A stretch of 64,000 nucleotides of DNA from assembly GCF_021533215.1 (NCBI RefSeq), contig NZ_JAJNKA010000005.1, positions 186,001 to 250,000 of the forward strand. The letters run 5' to 3'. This document shows positions 36,575 through 45,252 of the stretch, in pieces. The stretch comes from Portibacter lacus (GTDB lineage Bacteria; Bacteroidota; Bacteroidia; Chitinophagales; Saprospiraceae). The position numbers and the translations under genes were made by a program. The notes beneath the pieces are model-generated. The model ran no database searches and had not been told where the DNA came from. It saw nothing but the letters and a program-made list of their open reading frames with translations. Within the stretch, counting starts at the first letter, position 1. Each line of letters starts with the position of its first letter.

Positions 36575-37187
36575 AAGTTCAGTCATCATCGGTTATTCAG
36601 GACATGCTTATGTTATAATTGACGCACTTTATTCGTCTGATGGAAAGAATATCTTCACAAGTTATTGTGATGCTGAAGAAAAAATTCACAACCCATATCA
36701 ATTAAATTATCTCGGGGAAGAATCCAAGGAGATTATTGGAAAATATAATTGGTTTGTTGGAATTGGAAATAACCTAATTAGAGAAAAAATAATATCAAAA
36801 TTCGACCATCAAAATCTGCTTACTATAATACACAAAACCTCTATTGTTTCCGATAAAGCAATGATAGGAAAAGGCAGTTTTGTATCAGGTAATTCGACAA
36901 TAAACGCTCTAGCAAATATAGGATTAGGCTGTATAATTAACACTGGAACAATTATAGAACACGAATGCCACATTGGTGATTTTGCTCATATTGCTCCTGG
37001 AGCTGTACTTGCTGGAAATGTTAGTATTGGCAAACGATCTTTTATCGGTGCAAATGCCACAGTTATCCAAGGTATCAATATTGGAAATGATGTGGTTGTT
37101 GGTGCTGGTGCTGTAATTATTAATGATATTCCCGACAAATGTACCGTTGTTGGCAATCCTGGAAAAATAATAAAACAAACAAAATGA
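36567..37187 (+). CDS. NeuD/PglD-family sugar O/N-acetyltransferase
   Basis: A 206-residue protein with an N-terminal Rossmann-like domain (SSVIIGYSGHAYVIIDAL) and a C-terminal beta-helix with hexapeptide repeats (GCIINTGTIIEHECHIGDFAHIAPG would continue to GNVSIGKRSFIGANATVIQG). The His of EHECHIG is the usual general base. With an aminotransferase, a dehydratase and a phosphoglycosyl transferase following, it resembles PglD, which N-acetylates UDP-4-amino sugar to UDP-diNAcBac. ATGA overlap with the next gene. Confidence 0.86.
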   Translation: MNKSSVIIGYSGHAYVIIDALYSSDGKNIFTSYCDAEEKIHNPYQLNYLGEESKEIIGKYNWFVGIGNNLIREKIISKFDHQNLLTIIHKTSIVSDKAMIGKGSFVSGNSTINALANIGLGCIINTGTIIEHECHIGDFAHIAPGAVLAGNVSIGKRSFIGANATVIQGINIGNDVVVGAGAVIINDIPDKCTVVGNPGKIIKQTK

Positions 37188-38278
37188 TTCCTCTCTCTAT
37201 CCCACATCTTTCAGGTAATGAACTCAAGTATGTTACCGAATGTATTGAAACCGGTTGGGTTTCCTCAGCAGGTTCTTATGTTACCAAATTTGAAGAAATG
37301 GTCGCTAAATGGGCTGGCTGTAAGTACGGAATAGCAGCCAGTAGTGGTACCTCTGGTCTACATCTAGCGATGCACATGCTAGGAATAGAACATGGTGACA
37401 TCGTTCTTGTTCCTAACATTACCTTCATTGCTTCTGCCAATGCCGTAGCTTATACAAATGCAACGCCTGTTTTCATTGATATCGATCCTGAAACTTGGCA
37501 GATGGACTTGGACTTACTAGAGGAATGGCTTGATGAAAATAATAGTCCTTCTGTAAAAGCAGTGATGCCCGTTCATGTACTTGGAAACATGTGTGATATG
37601 GAGAAGTTACTTGACATTGCTTACCGACATGGACTACGCGTGATAGAAGATAGTACCGAAGCTTTAGGATCCTACTATAAAGGCAAGTCTGCTGGTTCCT
37701 TTGGTGAAATGAATGTATTCTCCTTTAACGGAAATAAAATTATTACAACTGGTGGTGGAGGAGTGATTGTAACCAACGATGAAGCACATGCTAAAAGAGC
37801 GAAACATTTATCTACTCAAAGCAAGGTGGATCCTGAAACTTATTTCCATGACGAAATTGGCTTTAACTATAGATTGGTCAATGTTCTAGCAGCAATAGGA
37901 GTAGCGCAAATGGAACAACTTCCATCATTTATCCTGAAGAAAAAAGAGATAGATGCTTTCTATCGCACAAATCTCAAAGACGTAGGCGATATCCGATTTC
38001 AAAAAGTTGAAGACAATGTAGATCCTAATTGTTGGTTATTTACTTTTCAATCTTCTCAACAAGTTGAAATTCTAAAAGCATTAAAGGAAAATGAAATTAT
38101 CGCAAGACCTTTCTGGTATCCGATGAATCAACTTCCTATGTTTAAAGAAAACATTTACCATCATCATTCAGACTACTCGAGAAGGATACATGCTAATTGC
38201 TTAAGTATTCCAAGTAGTGTGAACCTTGGAGAAAGTGAATTAACTAAGGTGGTTGAGGTTATTAAAAACTGTTTCTAA
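37184..38278 (+). CDS. LegC/PglE-type DegT aminotransferase
   Basis: A 364-residue PLP aminotransferase (MIPLSIPHLSGNELKYV; IEDSTEALGSYYKGK; Schiff-base Lys in FSFNGNKIITTGGGG). The NGNKI variant of the lysine motif is typical of LegC/PglE enzymes acting on UDP-4-keto-6-deoxy-GlcNAc. Start ATG 37184 is chosen over an upstream in-frame candidate at 37139 because the latter lies in the preceding gene. Confidence 0.88.
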   Translation: MIPLSIPHLSGNELKYVTECIETGWVSSAGSYVTKFEEMVAKWAGCKYGIAASSGTSGLHLAMHMLGIEHGDIVLVPNITFIASANAVAYTNATPVFIDIDPETWQMDLDLLEEWLDENNSPSVKAVMPVHVLGNMCDMEKLLDIAYRHGLRVIEDSTEALGSYYKGKSAGSFGEMNVFSFNGNKIITTGGGGVIVTNDEAHAKRAKHLSTQSKVDPETYFHDEIGFNYRLVNVLAAIGVAQMEQLPSFILKKKEIDAFYRTNLKDVGDIRFQKVEDNVDPNCWLFTFQSSQQVEILKALKENEIIARPFWYPMNQLPMFKENIYHHHSDYSRRIHANCLSIPSSVNLGESELTKVVEVIKNCF

Positions 38279-38335
38279 ACTCATCATTGCACAACTCGTT
38301 CCTATCTTTTTGACAAGACTTACAAATTATTTAAA

Positions 38336-39544
38336 ATGTTAAACATTGACATACCTTCATTTATAAAGGAAAGCATAACGAATAGGCCAACCTCTTTTTT
38401 TAGCTCAGACATTGAAGCCAATAAAGAAAAATTGTCCTCTGAAATTAAGGGTAAAAAAGTACTTGTACTTGGTGGAGCTGGAACAATTGGGTCTTCGTTC
38501 ATCAAAGCTATTCTTCCTTTCGAGCCGGCTAGTCTCGTAGTCGTTGATTATAGTGAGAATGGCCTAACAGAACTGACCCGTGATCTTCGTTCTCAAAACA
38601 TCTTTATTCCAAAAGAATACATAACCTATCCATTTGATTTTGGTAGTGCGGTATTCGAAAAAATGGTCTCCGCTAAAAAATTTGATATTATAGCCTGTTT
38701 TGCAGCGCATAAGCATGTAAGAAGTGAAAAAGATCATTTGGCTATCGAAGCGATGATTAACAACAATGTTTTTAATACTAAAAAATTAATAGACCTTGCG
38801 CTAAAATCTAAACCCAGCCATTTTTTCTCTGTATCCACCGACAAAGCTGCAAATCCTGTAAATGTAATGGGGGCAAGCAAAAAATTAATGGAAAATGTGC
38901 TGATGTCTTACACCGATGAATTGAAAATATCGACAGCTCGTTTTGCCAATGTTGCATTCAGTAATGGAAGTCTATTGGCAGGTTTCATAGATCGAATAAT
39001 GAAGCGTCAACCGCTATCAGCTCCTAACGATGTGAAAAGGTACTTTGTAAGCCCAGAAGAAAGTGGTCAATTGTGTATGCTTGCTTGCCTATTAGGAGAA
39101 ACGAGTGATATTTTCTTTCCAAAACTAGAAGAAGATCAAATGTTGACCTTTTCCACCATCGCTATCGATTTTCTAAAATCGATGAACTTAGAAGCAGATC
39201 AATGTTCTTCGGAAGAAGAGGCTAAGTTGAAAGCAGCAAATTGGAAAATAGGAGATACTACCTATCCTGTGTATTTCTTTTCAACGGACACCTCTGGAGA
39301 AAAATCATTCGAGGAATTTTATACGGAGAAGGATGATGTTGATATGACTACCTTTGAAGCCTTAGGAGTTATTAAAGGAAGTAACGTTCCTAATAAATCT
39401 GATATTGACCTGACATTAAAAGCTTTCCAAGAATTATTTAATAATGATGAAGTGAATAAGGCTAAGGTCGTAAATTTACTTTCAACTTATTTGCCTGATT
39501 TTAAACATATTGAAACAGGAAAATCTTTAGATCAAAAAATGTAA
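38336..39544 (+). CDS. UDP-GlcNAc 4,6-dehydratase, PglF/LegB-like, soluble form
   Basis: A 402-residue short-chain dehydrogenase. NAD motif VLVLGGAGTIGSSF near residue 42, then ACFAAHKHVRSEKD and STDKAANPVNVMGASKK. The catalytic Tyr position holds Met (VMGASKK), as in the PglF/WbpM group, unlike the PseB copies that keep Tyr. The membrane domain of PglF/WbpM is absent; an N-terminal stretch of about 40 residues replaces it. It lies 57 bases after the aminotransferase and one base from the sugar transferase. Probably forms the first step of the bacillosamine-type sugar. Confidence 0.83.
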   Translation: MLNIDIPSFIKESITNRPTSFFSSDIEANKEKLSSEIKGKKVLVLGGAGTIGSSFIKAILPFEPASLVVVDYSENGLTELTRDLRSQNIFIPKEYITYPFDFGSAVFEKMVSAKKFDIIACFAAHKHVRSEKDHLAIEAMINNNVFNTKKLIDLALKSKPSHFFSVSTDKAANPVNVMGASKKLMENVLMSYTDELKISTARFANVAFSNGSLLAGFIDRIMKRQPLSAPNDVKRYFVSPEESGQLCMLACLLGETSDIFFPKLEEDQMLTFSTIAIDFLKSMNLEADQCSSEEEAKLKAANWKIGDTTYPVYFFSTDTSGEKSFEEFYTEKDDVDMTTFEALGVIKGSNVPNKSDIDLTLKAFQELFNNDEVNKAKVVNLLSTYLPDFKHIETGKSLDQKM

Positions 39545-40215
39545 TGTATTTATTTATAAAAAGATACTTCGATATATTCAGCTCATTGCTTGCACTAATT
39601 GTGTTGTCTCCACTTCTAATTCCGATCGTTATCGGGTTAAAGTTGACGGGAGAAGGCCATGTTTTTTACTTGCAAGAACGTGTCGGCTTTAAGAACCGAA
39701 TCTTTAAGATTTTTAAATTTGCCACGATGTTAAAAGATAGTCCTAACATGAAGGGTGGCCTTATCACAACTAAGCGAGATCCTAGACTTACGCCGATGGG
39801 AGGCTTCTTAAGAACTACCAAGATTAACGAGCTGCCACAATTACTAAATATTCTCTTTGGGCATATGAGTGTTGTCGGACCGAGACCTGTCATGCAGAAG
39901 AGCTTCGATGCTTATCCTGATGATGTTCAGAAAGTTATTTATAATGTGAAGCCAGGCCTAACAGGAATAGGCTCGATAGTATTTCGAGATGAAGAAACCT
40001 TAATAACTGAAGTAAAAGAAAAAGGTGGAGATACATGGGATTTTTATAAAAACCAAATCTATCCACATAAAGGACAATTAGAGAAATGGTATCAAGATAA
40101 TATCTCATTCTTTACTGATTTGAAGATTATCATTCTAACGGCTTGGGTCATACTGTTTCCTAAAAGTGACTTGGTATATAGATGGTTTCCTAAACTTCCT
40201 AAACGTAATTTTTAA
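39544..40215 (+). CDS. Monotopic phosphoglycosyl transferase (PglC-like), initiating enzyme
   Basis: Bacterial sugar transferase of 223 residues, the minimal PglC-type: one re-entrant membrane helix near residues 9-32 ([20 protein letters not shown]), then [17 protein letters not shown], and the core [22 protein letters not shown]. It transfers phospho-sugar to undecaprenyl phosphate, starting the repeat unit; the upstream pgl-like genes suggest a bacillosamine-type sugar. The canonical Asp-Glu dyad of this family (DELPQL) reads Asn95-Glu96 here, which deserves attention. Confidence 0.88.
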   Translation: MYLFIKRYFDIFSSLLALIVLSPLLIPIVIGLKLTGEGHVFYLQERVGFKNRIFKIFKFATMLKDSPNMKGGLITTKRDPRLTPMGGFLRTTKINELPQLLNILFGHMSVVGPRPVMQKSFDAYPDDVQKVIYNVKPGLTGIGSIVFRDEETLITEVKEKGGDTWDFYKNQIYPHKGQLEKWYQDNISFFTDLKIIILTAWVILFPKSDLVYRWFPKLPKRNF

Positions 40216-40216
40216 T

Positions 40217-41329
40217 ATGAAAAAAGCATTAATCACAGGTATAACGGGGCAGGATGGAGCCTATCTTTCAGAACTCCTTTTAAAAAAAGGATATGAAGTT
40301 CATGGAATAAAAAGAAGAACATCTCTTTTTAACACTGCAAGAATAGATCACCTCTATCAAGATCCGCATGTAGACAATAGAAATTTTATTCTTCATTATG
40401 GTGATCTCAGTGATTCCACAAATATTATTAGGATTATTCAACAAGTTCAGCCAGATGAGATCTATAATTTAGGAGCTATGTCTCATGTAGCTGTTAGTTT
40501 CGAAGTGCCAGAATACTCTGCAGATGTAGATGGTGTAGGAACTTTAAGAATTTTGGAAGCAATAAGAATTTTAGGGTTAGAAAAGAAAACTAAAGTTTAT
40601 CAAGCTTCCACTTCTGAACTTTATGGTAAAGTACAAGAGGTGCCACAGTCTGAAACCACTCCATTTTATCCTCGTTCTCCATATGCTGTCGCAAAGATGT
40701 ATGCTTTTTGGATAACGGTTAATTATAGAGAAGCCTATGATATATTCGCATGCAACGGTATTTTATTTAACCATGAAAGTCCTCTAAGAGGGGAAACTTT
40801 TGTTACTAGAAAAATTACTAGAGCTACTGCTAAAATTGCATTAGGCTTACAAGATAAGTTATACCTCGGTAATCTTAATGCTAAGAGAGATTGGGGTCAT
40901 GCTAAAGATTATGTCGAGCTCATGTGGAAAATCCTTCAATATGATAAAGCCGAAGACTGGGTCATCGCTACGGGTGTAACAACAAGCGTTAGAGATTTTG
41001 TTAGGCTCTCGTTCAAAGAGGTAGGCATTGAAATTATTTTCACTGGAGAAGGGGTAAATGAGAAGGGACATGTAGGTCAATGTACAAACCCTAAATATCA
41101 AATTGCAGAAGGAACAGAAATAGTTTCTGTAGATCCAAAATATTTCAGACCAACTGAAGTAGATCTTTTAATAGGAGATGCTTCAAAAGCTAGAAATCTG
41201 TTAGACTGGCAACCTGTCTATAATGTGGAATCGTTATGTGCAGAGATGGTCCAGGCAGATTTAGAACTTTTTGCTAAGGATCAGATTTTGAAGGATGCGG
41301 GGTTTGAGATAAAGAATGAGTTTGAGTAG
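40217..41329 (+). CDS. gmd: GDP-mannose 4,6-dehydratase
   Basis: A 370-residue dehydratase converting GDP-mannose to GDP-4-keto-6-deoxymannose. Motifs [29 protein letters not shown] (GDP-mannose dehydratase signature), and [10 protein letters not shown] with the catalytic Tyr/Lys; [18 protein letters not shown] is also diagnostic. The ATG at 40217 is the start; a longer in-frame version from 40166 overlaps the preceding gene. The 3' end meets a repeat-rich gap. Confidence 0.95.
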   Translation: MKKALITGITGQDGAYLSELLLKKGYEVHGIKRRTSLFNTARIDHLYQDPHVDNRNFILHYGDLSDSTNIIRIIQQVQPDEIYNLGAMSHVAVSFEVPEYSADVDGVGTLRILEAIRILGLEKKTKVYQASTSELYGKVQEVPQSETTPFYPRSPYAVAKMYAFWITVNYREAYDIFACNGILFNHESPLRGETFVTRKITRATAKIALGLQDKLYLGNLNAKRDWGHAKDYVELMWKILQYDKAEDWVIATGVTTSVRDFVRLSFKEVGIEIIFTGEGVNEKGHVGQCTNPKYQIAEGTEIVSVDPKYFRPTEVDLLIGDASKARNLLDWQPVYNVESLCAEMVQADLELFAKDQILKDAGFEIKNEFE

Positions 41330-41334
41330 GGAGG

Positions 41335-41575
41335 CCTATGGCCGCTTTCCGTGGGCCGTATTCCGTGAGCCGCGGGCAGCTGGCAGCTTTCCGTTTGCCG
41401 TTTTCCGCTTTAACAGAAAGTAACATTTTTAAAACTGAATGCGGATCGCTGAATACGGACAGCGGATAACGGATAACAAAATAATACATGCACTAAAAAC
41501 GATTAGATGGAATCAAAAACAAGATCAGGAAAAACGATCATTGAACATCGGAAAACGGATAACGGTATGCGGAAG
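41335..41575. repeat. Inverted TTTCCGT / ACGGAT phrase repeats between gmd and fcl
   Basis: Left side: TTTCCGT or TTCCGT phrases at 41346-41352, 41361-41366, 41388-41394 and TTTCCGC at 41402-41408, embedded in GCCG-rich sequence. Right side, in the opposite sense: ATGCGGATCGCTGAATACGG at 41439 onward and GCGGATAACGGATAAC at 41462-41477, then GGAAAACGGATAACGG at 41550-41565 running into the ATG of fcl. The GC content is well above the neighbouring genes. No ORF of note lies between the arms. Confidence 0.65.
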
Positions 41576-42499
41576 TCTGATAAAATATACATAGCTGGTC
41601 ACCGTGGAATGGTAGGATCCGCAATCAAGCGAAACCTCGAAGCAAAAGGCTTTTCGAACTTCGTAGAAAGAACTTCTAACGAACTAGATCTCAGAAATCA
41701 AGCTAATGTTAAAGAATTTTTTGCTAATGAAAAACCCGATTTTGTGTTTTTGGCTGCTGCAAAAGTTGGAGGAATTCAAGCTAATAATACTTATAGAGCA
41801 GAATTTCTCTATGACAACCTCATGATTCAAAACAATGTGATTCACCAAAGTCATGTAACTGGGGTGAAAAAACTGATGTTCTTAGGTTCATCTTGCATCT
41901 ATCCTAAGATGGCTCCTCAACCTATGAATGAGGATGCTCTTCTCACTGGAAAATTAGAGCCAACCAATGAACCATACGCGATTGCAAAAATAGCAGGAAT
42001 CAAAATGTGTGATGCATATCGGTCTCAATATGGTAGCGACTTTATATCTGTTATGCCTACAAACCTCTATGGGCCCAACGACAATTATAATTTAAATAAT
42101 TCACACGTTCTTCCAGCATTAATTCGAAAATTCCATACGGCTAAAAAACAAAATGATCCAGAAGTTATTATGTGGGGCACTGGTTCTCCGTTAAGAGAAT
42201 TTATGCATGCTGATGATTTGGCTGATGCTTGTGTGTTTCTCATGGAAGAATATAGCGATTCCGGTTTTGTAAATATTGGAACAGGAGAAGAAGTTTCTAT
42301 TTTTGATCTTGCTACCACAATTAAGCAAGTTGTTGGTTACCAAGGAAATATTACTAAAGATCTCACAAAACCTGATGGAACACCAAGGAAATTGATGGAC
42401 GCTAGTAAACTTCATAATTTAGGTTGGAAGCATAAAATATCCTTAAAAGAAGGCATAGAAAGTGTTTATATAAATCTGGAGACAAAGGATTGGTTTTAA
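41567..42499 (+). CDS. fcl: GDP-L-fucose synthase
   Basis: Epimerase-reductase of 310 residues making GDP-L-fucose from the Gmd product. Motifs [35 protein letters not shown] and the catalytic [12 protein letters not shown] longer frame from 41507 adds 20 residues ([19 protein letters not shown]) translated from the repeat; the ATG at 41567 gives the family N-terminus and is preferred. The repeat phrase ends within the first three codons. Confidence 0.94.
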   Translation: MRKSDKIYIAGHRGMVGSAIKRNLEAKGFSNFVERTSNELDLRNQANVKEFFANEKPDFVFLAAAKVGGIQANNTYRAEFLYDNLMIQNNVIHQSHVTGVKKLMFLGSSCIYPKMAPQPMNEDALLTGKLEPTNEPYAIAKIAGIKMCDAYRSQYGSDFISVMPTNLYGPNDNYNLNNSHVLPALIRKFHTAKKQNDPEVIMWGTGSPLREFMHADDLADACVFLMEEYSDSGFVNIGTGEEVSIFDLATTIKQVVGYQGNITKDLTKPDGTPRKLMDASKLHNLGWKHKISLKEGIESVYINLETKDWF

Positions 42500-42500
42500 A

Positions 42501-42675
42501 AGATCTCTCGGTTATACTCTACGATCTCTGCGCCTTTACGAGAAAAAAATATCAATTGTTTCTTGATTTATTCTTTGCGATTCTGCGAGATAATAAAAAG
42601 TGGGTCGCAAGGAAAGAAAAACTGTCACGTATAGGCGCAAAGGACGCAGAGATTATATATTCCGAGAATCGCGGG
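42501..42675. repeat. Large imperfect palindrome of CTTTGCG-type phrases
   Basis: The outer arms GATCTCTCGGTTATA (42502-42516) and the segment ending CCGAGAATC (42662-42670) pair imperfectly. The middle arms ATCTCTGCGCCTTT (42524-42537) and AAAGGACGCAGAGAT (42639-42653) pair with a one-base gap. The inner arms TTCTTTGCGATTCTGCGA (42571-42588) and TCGCAAGGAAAGAA (42605-42618) pair partly. The gap contains only a frame read out of this repeat, not a gene. Confidence 0.65.
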
Positions 42676-42706
42676 ATACCTCAACTAATACATCAACAAT
42701 TTTAAT

Positions 42707-43801
42707 ATGAAAAAATTAGACATTATAGCTGGTGCAAGACCTAACTTTATGAAAATAGGCCCCATAACCCACGCCATCCATAAGCACAACGAAAGCGCCA
42801 ACGAGAAAATAGAGTACCGTCTTATCCATACTGGCCAACACTACGATAAGAAAATGTCTGAAGACTTTTTCGATCAATTGAATATCCCAAAACCTAACCT
42901 AAACCTTGGTGTAGGTTCTGGAACCCAAGCGGAACAAACAGGAAAAATTATGCTTCGATATGAGGAAGCAATCAAAGCATGGAAGCCACAATTATGCATT
43001 GTGGTTGGTGATGTAACTTCTACAATGGCTTGCTCTATTACCGCCAAAAAAGAAGGTGTAAAAGTAGCACATGTAGAAGGAGGAATTCGTTCTGGGGACG
43101 AAAGTATGCCCGAAGAAATTAATAGGATGGTTACAGATAGCATCACTGATTACTTTTTTACTACTTCGTCAGTCGCTAATGAAAATTTAAAAAACCTTGG
43201 TCATCATAATGATAAAGTCTTCTTTGCTGGCAATACAATGATAGATTCTCTTTACGCCAATCTTGAAAGACTTATCAAACCATCTCTATTTGATGAAAAT
43301 CAATTAAAAAATAAAGATTACCTAGTGATGACCTTGCATCGTCCTTCTAATGTAGATGCCATGCAAAGCCTTGAACATCTTTTATCACTGATCAATAATA
43401 ACGTTGATGGTAAAAAGGTGGTTTTCCCAATGCACCCACGTACTAAGAAAATGTACGATCAATTGGGGATGAACTTTGAGAATTTGCTCATAACCGGACC
43501 TATGTCCTATCTTGAATTCATCTATATGATCAAAAATGCTTTGGGCGTCATTACAGACTCCGGAGGTATCACTGAAGAAACAACTGTTTTAGGGGTTCCA
43601 TGTATGACATTGAGAAATAGTACAGAAAGACCAGAAACCGTAACTCAAGGCACCAATGAAATTGTAGGAACCAATCCAGATAATATTCTTCCTTTCCTAG
43701 AAAAGCTTCTTTTAGGTCAATGGAAAAAAGGTAGTATTCCCGAACTTTGGGATGGCAAAACAGCTGATCGTATTGTTAAAATTATTTCCGGATTAGATTA
43801 A
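42707..43801 (+). CDS. wecB: UDP-N-acetylglucosamine 2-epimerase (non-hydrolysing)
   Basis: A 364-residue GT-B-fold epimerase interconverting UDP-GlcNAc and UDP-ManNAc (or the WbpI-type 2,3-diacetamido uronic acid). Motifs IAGARPNFMKIGPI, HTGQHYDKKMS, VVGDVTSTMACS, HVEGGIRSGD and ITDSGGITEETTVLG. If it acts as WbpI, it would finish the uronic-acid route started by the WbpB/E/D homologues elsewhere in the window. Confidence 0.92.
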   Translation: MKKLDIIAGARPNFMKIGPITHAIHKHNESANEKIEYRLIHTGQHYDKKMSEDFFDQLNIPKPNLNLGVGSGTQAEQTGKIMLRYEEAIKAWKPQLCIVVGDVTSTMACSITAKKEGVKVAHVEGGIRSGDESMPEEINRMVTDSITDYFFTTSSVANENLKNLGHHNDKVFFAGNTMIDSLYANLERLIKPSLFDENQLKNKDYLVMTLHRPSNVDAMQSLEHLLSLINNNVDGKKVVFPMHPRTKKMYDQLGMNFENLLITGPMSYLEFIYMIKNALGVITDSGGITEETTVLGVPCMTLRNSTERPETVTQGTNEIVGTNPDNILPFLEKLLLGQWKKGSIPELWDGKTADRIVKIISGLD

Positions 43802-44500
43802 ATGTTACACCTAATTCACTCTTCGTGGGATGATTTCAAAGTTAAAATTACCAATCGGGTAGTGCAAAATGGGGTAGTGAAGGTTTTAGAAATAGGTGGT
43901 GGTGCTCAGCCTTTTTTTAACGACGAACTCATATCAAAACATAACATTGATTATACAATTATAGATATCAGTCAAAAAGAATTAGATAAAATTATCAGTC
44001 AGCAAGTAAAAAAAATTTGCTTGGACTTAACGTTTACAAAGTATCATGAAAAATATGATCTAATATTTTCGCAGATGGTTTTAGAACACTTGGAACATCC
44101 ACTTGAATTTCATAAAAATGTATTAGAAATGGCAACTAATGAAGCAACAATTTGCCATTTTTTTGCTACAAAATATGGTCTTCCAAGTTTTCTTAATAGA
44201 ATTCTACCTAGCAATCTAACCGATTACATTGTATATAATTTGCAAAAAAGAGATCCAGAATCTGCAGGCAAGTTTAAAGCATACTATATAAAATGTACTG
44301 GACCAATAAAAAAAACGAAAACTTGGTTTGAAAAGTTAGGATACGAGGTTCTAGATTATAATGGATATATAGGACACGGGTATCTGGGTAGAATCAAAGT
44401 TTTAGGAGCTTTAGAAAGAAGCTTTTCTAGGTTACTTCTTAAGCTAAATTCTCCATATCTTACTTCAAACGCAATTTTAGTTCTTAAAAAGAAACAATGA
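43802..44500 (+). CDS. Class I SAM-dependent methyltransferase
   Basis: A 232-residue methyltransferase: VLEIGGGAQPFFNDEL is the SAM-binding motif I near residue 29, DYTIIDISQKEL motif II, and DLIFSQMVLEHLEHP the conserved motif around strand 4. The C-terminal half is basic. The start abuts the wecB stop and the end overlaps the mutarotase gene by four bases. Acceptor unknown. Confidence 0.8.
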   Translation: MLHLIHSSWDDFKVKITNRVVQNGVVKVLEIGGGAQPFFNDELISKHNIDYTIIDISQKELDKIISQQVKKICLDLTFTKYHEKYDLIFSQMVLEHLEHPLEFHKNVLEMATNEATICHFFATKYGLPSFLNRILPSNLTDYIVYNLQKRDPESAGKFKAYYIKCTGPIKKTKTWFEKLGYEVLDYNGYIGHGYLGRIKVLGALERSFSRLLLKLNSPYLTSNAILVLKKKQ

Positions 44501-45252
44501 TATCATTCGCAAAACACACCGCACACCTTATTTCTTGGATTCCTGAAGGACATGATGAGGTCATGTATCTTAGCACTCAAGCATTTATGGAAGCTGGAAA
44601 GCCTATTAGAGGCGGAGTTCCTATCTGTTGGCCTTGGTTTGGGTCTCTTGAGAATAAGCCTGCTCATGGATTTGCTAGAATTAATTCCTGGAACACGATT
44701 TCAGAAAATTCCTTTTCTCTTCCTGAACAACTTATTCAAGATGAATGGGGCAATAAGGCTTCACTAGTATTTACCGTAACTGAGGACGGAAACAAACTCA
44801 AAATGGAGCTTACTACCACCAATCTCGATTCTTCTGAATTTGAATTTACTCAAGCGCTACATACTTATTTTAAGGTAAGTGATATTAATAAAGTAAGCAT
44901 TAAGGGTCATGATAAACAAGCTTACTATGATAAAGTCCTGGATGATAATGATATCCAAAAAGGGACATTAATCTTTAATGGTGAGACGGATCGAATATAT
45001 ACCACGACAGCATCTAGTCTACTTATAGATCCAGGTTTACAAAGAGAAATCCTCATCACCAAAAAAGGCTCTAACTCAACGGTTATATGGAATCCAGGAC
45101 CTGAAAAATCTGTAGAAATGAAGGATATGCCAGATGATGGATATCTTACCATGTGTTGTGTTGAAGCAGCAAATACCCATCTTGACCCAGTCACATTACA
45201 GCCAGGAGCATCACACACCATTGTTCAAGAAATAACCGTAAGCAAATTTTGA
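44497..45252 (+). CDS. D-hexose-6-phosphate mutarotase / aldose 1-epimerase-like
   Basis: YeaD-type galactose-mutarotase fold protein of 251 residues: PIRGGVPICWPWFG, HGFARINSW, a catalytic-site region TQALHTYFKVSD and the C-terminal CVEAAN. It interconverts anomers of a hexose-6-phosphate or free aldose. ATGA overlap with the methyltransferase; overlaps the transporter gene by four bases. Confidence 0.88.
   Translation: MISFAKHTAHLISWIPEGHDEVMYLSTQAFMEAGKPIRGGVPICWPWFGSLENKPAHGFARINSWNTISENSFSLPEQLIQDEWGNKASLVFTVTEDGNKLKMELTTTNLDSSEFEFTQALHTYFKVSDINKVSIKGHDKQAYYDKVLDDNDIQKGTLIFNGETDRIYTTTASSLLIDPGLQREILITKKGSNSTVIWNPGPEKSVEMKDMPDDGYLTMCCVEAANTHLDPVTLQPGASHTIVQEITVSKF

Noticed and set aside
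37139-37183. Longer LegC-type aminotransferase start
   Set aside because: It overlaps the acetyltransferase gene by about 50 bases and adds an atypical Trp/Lys-rich segment.
40166-40216. Longer gmd start
   Set aside because: It lies within the sugar transferase gene; the ATG at 40217 gives the family N-terminus.
41507-41566. Longer fcl N-terminus
   Set aside because: The added 20 residues come from repeat DNA and precede the normal start [14 protein letters not shown].
42490-42705. 71-residue ORF after fcl
   Set aside because: It is read entirely out of the palindromic repeat, lacks protein-like conservation signals, and starts inside fcl.
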